Assembly (NCBI GenBank): GCA_018267615.1
Contig: JAFDYD010000036.1
Span: 66,088 to 130,087 of the forward strand
From: Bacteroidota bacterium
GTDB lineage: Bacteria; Bacteroidota; Bacteroidia; Chitinophagales; Chitinophagaceae
Length of the DNA stretch: 64,000 bases
Direction: 5' to 3'
Made by a program: the position numbers and the translations under genes. The notes under the pieces are model-generated. The model made no database searches, had not been told where the DNA came from, and was given only the letters and a program-made list of their open reading frames with translations. Below are positions 58,564 to 64,000 of this stretch, piece by piece (position 1 is the stretch's first letter; every line of letters starts with the position of its first letter).

Positions 58564-59871
58564 ATGATAGTGGTTATACAGCCGTCGATATTGAAAGGAA
58601 AAATATATGCACCTGCTTCAAAAAGTTCTATGCAGCGCGCATGTGCTGCATCGTTATTGTCAAACGGCACCACTATCATTCACAATCCCGGCCATTCAAA
58701 TGATGATAAGGCAGCATTGGAAGTTATTAAAATTTTAGGTGCACAGGTAGAAGCCATAGAGGATGGCTCATTAAAAATTACGGGTAATGGCGTGAAACCA
58801 ATTGCAAACAGCGTGAATTGCGGTGAAAGCGGATTAGGCATAAGAATGTTTGCACCGATTGTTGCTTTGAGCAATGAAAAAATTACCATCGAAGGGGAAG
58901 GGAGTTTATTGACAAGACCGATGGATTTTTTTGATGAAGTATTACCACAACTGGATGTAAAAGTCGAATCAAATCATGGTAAGCTGCCTTTGAAAATAAA
59001 AGGATCACTGCAGCCAAAAGATATAGAAATAGATGGATCGTTGAGCTCGCAATTTCTCACTGGATTATTGATGGCTTATGCCGCGTCTGATGCGCGTGGA
59101 GTCGGGTTAAAAGTAAAGAACCTGAAAAGTAAGCCTTATGTTGATCTCACGTTGAAGGTTATGCGTGATTTTGGATTGAAAGTCCCGGAGAACAGGGAGT
59201 ATAAGGAATTCTTTTTTGGTGTGAAGTCTGCGAATAATTCAAACAACTCATCTATTAACCGCGAATATACCGTTGAAGGTGACTGGAGCGGTGGCGCATT
59301 TCTCCTGGTAGCGGGTGCGATCGCGGGTGATGTCGTAATAAAAGGATTGGATATTCATTCAACACAGGCGGATAAAGCAATATTGGATGCGATGAAAGAT
59401 GCCGGGGTAAAAATGAATATCGAAGCAAACGAAATAAAAATACAACAGGGACCACTAAACGCTTTTCGGTTTGATGCAACTGATTGCCCGGATCTATTTC
59501 CTCCGTTGGTAGCACTTGCTTCTTTTTGCGAAGGCACGACTGTTATCACAGGAGCGGGGCGGCTCACTCATAAGGAAAGCAATCGCGGATTGACATTACA
59601 AGATGAGTTCGGGAAAATGGGTGTGAAGATAGAGTTGCAAGGTGATCAAATGATCATTAAAGGAAACAAAAAAGTTTTTGCTGCCAAAGTTCACTCGAGG
59701 CACGACCATCGTATTGCAATGGCTTGTGCGGTGGCGGCACTGAGGTCAACAGGAGAAGTTAGTATCGAAGAGGCGCAGGCTATTGACAAATCGTATCCCG
59801 ATTTTTTCGTTCACTTAAAGTCTTTAGGCGCATCAGTCAGTGATCAATATTTGTCTGTCGACTCGCATTGA
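58564..59871 (+). CDS. aroA: 5-enolpyruvylshikimate-3-phosphate synthase
   Basis: From ATG 58564 the product is 435 aa. It joins shikimate-3-phosphate to phosphoenolpyruvate. Motifs: PASKSSMQRACAASLLSNGTT, NCGESGLGIRMFAPIVAL (residues binding PEP), DGSLSSQFLTGLLMAYA, EGDWSGGAFLLVAGAI, ATDCPDLFPPLVALASF, and HSRHDHRIAMACAVAAL. The first 20 residues and the spacing fit the family. It follows aroB by 17 bp. The insert NSNNSSINREYTVEGD is short compared with E. coli. Glyphosate sensitivity class cannot be told reliably from these motifs. Confidence 0.95.
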   Translation: MIVVIQPSILKGKIYAPASKSSMQRACAASLLSNGTTIIHNPGHSNDDKAALEVIKILGAQVEAIEDGSLKITGNGVKPIANSVNCGESGLGIRMFAPIVALSNEKITIEGEGSLLTRPMDFFDEVLPQLDVKVESNHGKLPLKIKGSLQPKDIEIDGSLSSQFLTGLLMAYAASDARGVGLKVKNLKSKPYVDLTLKVMRDFGLKVPENREYKEFFFGVKSANNSNNSSINREYTVEGDWSGGAFLLVAGAIAGDVVIKGLDIHSTQADKAILDAMKDAGVKMNIEANEIKIQQGPLNAFRFDATDCPDLFPPLVALASFCEGTTVITGAGRLTHKESNRGLTLQDEFGKMGVKIELQGDQMIIKGNKKVFAAKVHSRHDHRIAMACAVAALRSTGEVSIEEAQAIDKSYPDFFVHLKSLGASVSDQYLSVDSH

Positions 59872-59913
59872 TCATATTTTAATTAACATTAAATCGCCCC
59901 TGGCGAACCGGTC

Positions 59914-60915
59914 ATGAATTCATTTGGTCGCATATTCCGTATAAGTATTTTTGGCGAATCGCATGGCGATAGCGTGGGAATAAATATCGATGGATGTCCC
60001 GCTGGTCTTCCGCTTGCAGTTGAAGATTTTTTGGCAGATATCGAGAGAAGGAAAGGAGGAACCCAAAAAGGAACTACGCCGAGAAAAGAAGACGATATCC
60101 CGATTTTCAAAACCGGTTTATTTAACGGGAAAACAACGGGTGCACCGATCACGATTTTATTTGAAAATAAAAATACAAGAAGCGGAGACTACGAAAAGCA
60201 AAGAGCGGTTCCGCGCCCGGGTCACGCGGATTTTGTGGGACATAAAAAATTTGGGGGCTTTGAAGATTATCGCGGCGGTGGTCATTTCAGTGGAAGGTTA
60301 ACAGTAGCATTGGTCGCTGCAGGCGTCATATCAAAAAAATTGTTGGCGCTAAAAAATATCACTACAGTATCGACGATCACTGAAATAGGCGGAGAAAAAG
60401 ATCTTGAAAAAGGATTGCAAAAAGCAATTGACGCGAAGGATTCTGTGGGTGGAATCGTCGAAAGTCGCACGGAGAATTTGCCGATAGGATTGGGAGAACC
60501 TTTTTTTGATAGCGCCGAGTCGTTGTTATCTCATATTGTATTTGCAATTCCTGCAGTGCGTGGCATTGAATTCGGAACCGGTTTTGAAGCCGCAAAAATG
60601 TTTGGAAGCGATCACAACGATGCTATCGAAAACATGAATGGTAAAACAAAGACAAATCATGCTGGTGGTATCGTTGGAGGTATTACCAATGGCAATGAAT
60701 TGGTTTTTCGTATTGCCATCAAACCAACTTCATCCACACCAAAAGAGCAGGAAACGCTGAATTGGGAAACAAACCAGGTCGAAACATTTTCCGTAAAAGG
60801 ACGCCATGATCTTTGTATTGCCCTACGCGTGCCCGTTATACTCGAGGCGGTAACCGCTGTTGTGTTGGCTGACTTACTTTTGCTCGAACAAAAAATTCCC
60901 AGAGTGTTAGGATAA
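59914..60915 (+). CDS. aroC: Chorismate synthase
   Basis: The product (333 aa) makes chorismate from EPSP using reduced FMN. Motifs: RIFRISIFGESHGDSVGINIDGCPAGLPL, RSGDYEKQRAVPRPGHADFVGHKKFG, DYRGGGHFSGRLTVALVAAGV, and FGSDHNDAIENMNGKTKTNHAGGIVGGITNGNE. It is the last gene of the cluster and is followed by a GAACC palindrome that may also end transcription. It starts 42 bp after aroA. Confidence 0.96.
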   Translation: MNSFGRIFRISIFGESHGDSVGINIDGCPAGLPLAVEDFLADIERRKGGTQKGTTPRKEDDIPIFKTGLFNGKTTGAPITILFENKNTRSGDYEKQRAVPRPGHADFVGHKKFGGFEDYRGGGHFSGRLTVALVAAGVISKKLLALKNITTVSTITEIGGEKDLEKGLQKAIDAKDSVGGIVESRTENLPIGLGEPFFDSAESLLSHIVFAIPAVRGIEFGTGFEAAKMFGSDHNDAIENMNGKTKTNHAGGIVGGITNGNELVFRIAIKPTSSTPKEQETLNWETNQVETFSVKGRHDLCIALRVPVILEAVTAVVLADLLLLEQKIPRVLG

Positions 60916-60922
60916 AATGGTT

Positions 60923-61064
60923 GACAGTTTTTGAACCATGATTAAAGGATTGAAGGATCGTCATGAAATTTGCAAACGATGATTTAATTATTGAACTATT
61001 CGTTAGCAATTAATCGAACTTCATGGTAATCGTTCAATCCTTTAATCATGGTTCAGAAGCTGTC
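60923..61064. repeat. GAACC-family palindrome after aroC
   Basis: Arms 60923-60967 (GACAGTTTTTGAACCATGATT and on) and 61020-61064 pair over 45 bp with about six mismatches. It uses the words TGAACC.TGATT.AAGGATTGAAGGAT found at 50580-50713. The inner A+T-rich loop is not self-complementary. It overlaps the false 5' extension of the next gene. Confidence 0.85.
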
Positions 61065-61100
61065 AAACATTTCGAGGCACTCCCAAAAACAATATTTATC

Positions 61101-61394
61101 ATGCACACCTATATCATCAACGCATCTATCCAAATTATTCCTATTGTCGAAGACAAACATCCTTACGAATGGGTTGATGAAGCAATTGCTATTATCCAGC
61201 GGTCAGGTATTAAATATGAAGTTGGACCATTTGCTACAGTGCTTGAAGGAACTTATCAACAAGTGATGGAAGTAATTCACGACGTCAATGAATATTTGTT
61301 TCAGAAAGGTTGCGAAGAATGGATCAGTAATCTTCAAATACAGATAAGAAGTAAGAAGGACATTACCGGCGAGGAAAAAACTTCGAAATTCTAA
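61101..61394 (+). CDS. MTH1187-family thiamine-binding-like protein (DUF77)
   Basis: From ATG 61101 the product is 97 aa; the longer frame from 61023 overlaps a palindrome. The ferredoxin-like fold reads INASIQIIPIVEDKHPYEWVDEAIAIIQRSGIKYEVGPFATVLEGTYQQVMEVIHDVNEYLFQKGC. This matches the YkoF/MTH1187 family of small proteins that bind thiamine or related pyrimidines; the first and last strands and GPFATVLEG are typical. No ABC permease for thiamine is adjacent, so its job here is unknown. It is convergent with the VanX-like gene. Confidence 0.88.
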   Translation: MHTYIINASIQIIPIVEDKHPYEWVDEAIAIIQRSGIKYEVGPFATVLEGTYQQVMEVIHDVNEYLFQKGCEEWISNLQIQIRSKKDITGEEKTSKF

Positions 61395-61404
61395 TTGGTT
61401 GATT

Positions 61405-61472
61405 GATTCTTTGCGCTTTTGCGTCTTTGCGTGAAAAAATCCTCACGCAAAGACGCAAAAGCGCAAAGAATC
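61405..61472. repeat. 30-bp perfect inverted repeat, TTTGCGTCTTTGCG family
   Basis: Arms 61405-61434 and 61443-61472 are perfect reverse complements over 30 bp. The 26 inner bases are identical to the copy at 7649-7708, about 54 kb away. Both lie between convergent genes. Confidence 0.92.
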
Positions 61473-61490
61473 GACTAATCAACTCTTCAA

Positions 61491-62222
61491 CTACTCAGCC
61501 GCGTCCAGTTCTTCAAAACTCAAATCAAGCACTTCATATTTCTCAGGATTGGGAAGACTATAATGCCACCATTCTGTTGCGAATGCATTAAAGCCATATT
61601 TCTCCATTGTATTTTTAAGCAGCGCACGATTTTTTAATACTTCTTCGGTAAGAGCCATAAAGTCGTGGTGTGCGGTGTCGGTAAAATTGTCAAAGCCGGT
61701 TGGCATTTTTAATTCCTTTTTTGAATTCAATTCAATAATGGTGAGATCCACGGCGATACCACGATTATGCCCGCTTCCTTTTTTTGGATCAGCAACATAA
61801 CGATCATCATGCACCAATTCCCAAAATTTCTCCGTGACTGAATAGGGGCGATATGCATCAAAAATTTTCAATCCATAACCCATTGTGTTTAATTCCTTCT
61901 GCACTTTTGAAATTGCCTGCACCGCGGATGCGCGCAAAAAACTGTGATTTGTTTTTTGGGGATACATTCTTCTTCCCATAAAATTATTTTTTGTAGCATA
62001 ACGCAAATCAAAAACGATATTGGGAATAACCGACTGCAGGTTTGTCATTTTTTTGAGACTGTCGTTTAAGATTGATTCATGATATGCTTCGATGGTTTTA
62101 ACGAAATGCACGCCATATTTGCTGACTTCCATATTTTGTGCAAAACATGCGGAAGGATACGATAAAAAAATAGAAAAAATCCATGCCCAAATATTCATCT
62201 GTTGTGTTATATTGTATTTCAT
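61491..62222 (-). CDS. Exported D-alanyl-D-alanine dipeptidase (VanX/DdpX-like, M15)
   Basis: The product (243 aa) has a signal peptide (WIFSIFLSYPSACFAQ) and the M15D zinc-peptidase motifs: FDAYRPYSVTEKFWELV, SGHNRGIAVDLTII (His and Asp ligands) and ATEWWHYSLP (catalytic Glu, third His ligand). Enzymes of this type hydrolyse D-Ala-D-Ala. Export, with no VanA/VanH homologue nearby, suggests a periplasmic role in wall turnover or nutrient use and not vancomycin resistance. It is divergent from an L,D-transpeptidase gene, and together with murQ points to wall recycling. An alternative start lies 24 bp in (MNIWAW). Confidence 0.9.
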   Translation of the reverse strand: MKYNITQQMNIWAWIFSIFLSYPSACFAQNMEVSKYGVHFVKTIEAYHESILNDSLKKMTNLQSVIPNIVFDLRYATKNNFMGRRMYPQKTNHSFLRASAVQAISKVQKELNTMGYGLKIFDAYRPYSVTEKFWELVHDDRYVADPKKGSGHNRGIAVDLTIIELNSKKELKMPTGFDNFTDTAHHDFMALTEEVLKNRALLKNTMEKYGFNAFATEWWHYSLPNPEKYEVLDLSFEELDAAE

Positions 62223-62287
62223 TTGCAGTAGATTTTTCTCGTTTAGGAGAAAATTACTTCATTTGCATTGATAACTGATACTATTAC

Positions 62288-63967
62288 ATGAGCAATTCTG
62301 GAAAATTTTTCCTGTTTGTTGTAGCTACCTATTGTTTTTTTTTATTACTCGCATGTGGCGATAATAAAAAACCACCTGAAAAAGACATCGTGGTACAGCC
62401 TGCAAAATTATCGGAGCGTATTCACGATGATCTTGAAAAACTGGTTGACAATATCCGCCGGAATAGCGGCAAAATGAACGATTCAATTAGTCTCGGATAT
62501 TCCGAATTGGTTGACAGTATTTATGAATCCAACCATTTTCAACCGTTATGGAGTAAGGACAATAAATGGTTGCCGCTTGGAGATTCTCTTTTTACTTTTA
62601 TTGATTCGGCCAAATTCTACGGATTGTTCCCGTCCGATTATTATTCCCATTCCTTGGATTTCATCCATCGCATATTCATGGCCGATAGTATCGCGAAGAA
62701 GAACGCAGCTTTATGGGCGAGGGCAGACGTGCTGCTGACTGACGCTTTTTTTAAATTGGTGAAAGATATTAAACAGGGTAGGTTTCCTTATGATAGTGTT
62801 ACGTTAAGAACGGACACCGTGCTTAAAAAAGAAATTTTCGTCAACACATTTACCACAGCGATGCAATCGGGTAATATTGCTGCTTCATTGGACAGCCTTC
62901 AACCCAAATACAGGGAATACGATTCGTTAAAAATTTATACCAAAAAGTTTCTTGCTACGGCTTCTTTCAATCCGTTCACTTACCTGGTTTATCCATATAA
63001 GGATTCGGTTGCATTTTTTAAATTATTGGAAAAGCGTCTTCGCGAATTGGGTGAAATTTCTCCCGATGTCGTGAACCCCGATACGATTGCCTTTTCAAAA
63101 ATCTTCCGGAAAATTCAAAAGCAATACGAACTGAAACTGACCGGTAAACTTTCAGACCGATTGGTAGATCATCTCAACGACACCGACTGGGAAAAGTTCA
63201 AGCAAATAGCGGTTAACCTTGACCGGTATAAATTATTGCCGGATACTTTGCCACGCAATAGGGCATGGGTCAATCTACCAGCATTTTCATTGCAGGTTTT
63301 TAGTGACGATACACTTGTCTTCATGTCGAGGGTGATTGTTGGAGGTCCGCAAACCCGCACACCGCTATTGAGCAGCGAAATTTCAAATTTCATGACCTAC
63401 CCGCAGTGGACGGTTCCATATAGTATTATTTTCAAAGAAATGCTTCCGAAGATTCGTCAGAACGTGGATTTTCTCAATAAGGAAAATTTGATGGTGATCG
63501 ATAAGAATGACAGTGTGATCGATCCGACAACAATCAACTGGTACAAATTGAATAAAAATCATTTTCCATATCTACTTAAACAAAGGCAGGGAGATGATAA
63601 TTCATTAGGGGTTATCAAATTTAATTTCAGAAATAAATACTCGGTATATATGCACGATACCAACGTGCGATGGATGTTTGGCAAACCATACCGGGCGCTT
63701 AGCCATGGTTGTGTGCGCGTAAAAGAATGGCAAAAGCTGGCTGATTTCCTGATCAGAACCGATACTGTCAAATACAAACCCGATAGTCTGCGGGCATGGA
63801 TAGCAAGACAGGAAAAGCATGTCGTTAGCGGTTTTCCCAAAGTGCCAGTCTACTTCCGCTACTTCTCCTGCGAAGGAAAAGATGGACGAGTTAAGTTTTA
63901 TGACGATATTTATGAGGAAGACAGATATCTGCGGGAGAAATATTTTTTGAATAAAACCGTTGAATAA
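62288..63967 (+). CDS. Lipoprotein L,D-transpeptidase (LdtD/YcbB-like)
   Basis: The product (559 aa) begins with a lipoprotein signal (VVATYCFFLLLACGD, lipid-modified Cys in LLAC). A helical scaffold domain follows (residues about 30-290), with an insertion after the PDTIAFSKIFRKIQ region as in LdtD/YcbB enzymes. The catalytic YkuD domain then reads LPAFSLQVFSDDTLVFMSRVIVGG, TYPQWTVPYSII, VYMHDT and the active site SHGCVRVKEW with Cys475. This type makes 3-3 crosslinks in peptidoglycan. Its sequence is unrelated, outside the YkuD core, to the TonB-C-fused transpeptidase at 2364-3572, so the window encodes two distinct ones. Confidence 0.92.
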   Translation: MSNSGKFFLFVVATYCFFLLLACGDNKKPPEKDIVVQPAKLSERIHDDLEKLVDNIRRNSGKMNDSISLGYSELVDSIYESNHFQPLWSKDNKWLPLGDSLFTFIDSAKFYGLFPSDYYSHSLDFIHRIFMADSIAKKNAALWARADVLLTDAFFKLVKDIKQGRFPYDSVTLRTDTVLKKEIFVNTFTTAMQSGNIAASLDSLQPKYREYDSLKIYTKKFLATASFNPFTYLVYPYKDSVAFFKLLEKRLRELGEISPDVVNPDTIAFSKIFRKIQKQYELKLTGKLSDRLVDHLNDTDWEKFKQIAVNLDRYKLLPDTLPRNRAWVNLPAFSLQVFSDDTLVFMSRVIVGGPQTRTPLLSSEISNFMTYPQWTVPYSIIFKEMLPKIRQNVDFLNKENLMVIDKNDSVIDPTTINWYKLNKNHFPYLLKQRQGDDNSLGVIKFNFRNKYSVYMHDTNVRWMFGKPYRALSHGCVRVKEWQKLADFLIRTDTVKYKPDSLRAWIARQEKHVVSGFPKVPVYFRYFSCEGKDGRVKFYDDIYEEDRYLREKYFLNKTVE

Positions 63968-64000
63968 TGTGAACCGGGATTTAACTGATTTGAAAAGATT
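63968..64000. repeat. Start of a GAACC-family repeat, cut by the window edge
   Basis: GTGAACCGGGATTTAACTGA at 63969-63988 has the opening words of the GAACC palindromes, starting right after the transpeptidase stop. The second arm would be outside the window, so it is partial. Confidence 0.5.

Noticed and set aside
61403..61591. 62-residue ORF over the TTTGCG palindrome
   Set aside because: It is a translation of the inverted repeat plus antisense of the VanX-like gene; no start context or homology expected.
1..64000. tRNA and rRNA genes
   Set aside because: I scanned the gaps by eye for cloverleaf-like stems with a GGTTCGAATCC arm and saw none; a covariance-model scan would be needed to exclude them.

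Overview
The window looks like chromosome of a Bacteroidota bacterium, most likely Chitinophagaceae or a close relative. Signs of this are many candidate -7 promoter elements of the Bacteroidetes form TAnnTTTG, a bifunctional DAHP synthase/chorismate mutase, a PafA-type phosphatase, DUF6249 and CarboxypepD_reg-like proteins, an Mrp ATPase without the usual CxxC, and A+T-rich DNA (about 40% G+C judged by eye, not computed). Nearly everything is housekeeping or core metabolism. I saw no rRNA, tRNA, CRISPR array, phage or integrative element. The only transposase-like gene is a small REP-associated (RAYT-like) protein at 57073-57504.

Layout. 1-9.8 kb: end of an alpha/beta hydrolase, hppD (Tyr catabolism), a secreted L,D-transpeptidase joined to a TonB-C-like domain, aspartate kinase, a CAP protein, an orphan ABC ATPase, a YfiT/DinB protein, a Nudix hydrolase, folC and a CarboxypepD_reg-like protein. 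9.9-19.9 kb: mrp, a PaiB-like protein, a GDPD, pyrF, kynU, an ECF sigma/anti-sigma/DUF4097-like operon, glutaryl-CoA dehydrogenase, aroK and DUF423. 20-35 kb: an orphan sensor kinase, ftsK-lolA, ubiX, a thioredoxin-like lipoprotein, an alpha-oxoamine synthase, a PafA-like phosphatase, an M16 protease and an acyltransferase. 35-50.6 kb: a metzincin protease, class II aldolase, a kinase-like unknown, a BtuF-like receptor, cystathionine beta-synthase, a second sigma/anti-sigma pair, a C-terminal processing protease, and a GlcNAc-kinase/murQ recycling pair.

50.7-60.9 kb is the most interesting part. It is a Phe/Tyr/chorismate cluster (pheA, aminotransferase, tyrA, DAHP synthase/chorismate mutase, aroB, aroA, aroC) interrupted by a DEAD-box helicase and the RAYT-like gene. 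Just upstream of pheA is what appears to be a complete transcription attenuator: a 30-codon leader peptide with alternating Tyr and Phe codons, an intrinsic terminator, and mutually exclusive pairings (11-bp protector, 8-bp antiterminator). Because the leader has both Tyr and Phe codons and the operon makes both amino acids, it probably senses charging of both tRNAs.

The second theme is long intergenic palindromes in at least seven recurring or single-copy classes. They include the GTACAAGG tandem family, the TTTGCGTCTTTGCG family, the ATTCAATAATCAA family, the GAACC family and the GAACTTCTGATT family. One member is a perfect 76-bp inverted repeat containing a decayed copy of the neighbouring gene's 3' end. 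Most sit between genes, often convergent ones, and one palindrome class lies directly upstream of the RAYT gene.

The last 3 kb hold a thiamine-binding-like protein, a VanX-type dipeptidase and a lipoprotein L,D-transpeptidase. With MurQ, GlcNAc kinase and the first L,D-transpeptidase they form a noticeable peptidoglycan theme.
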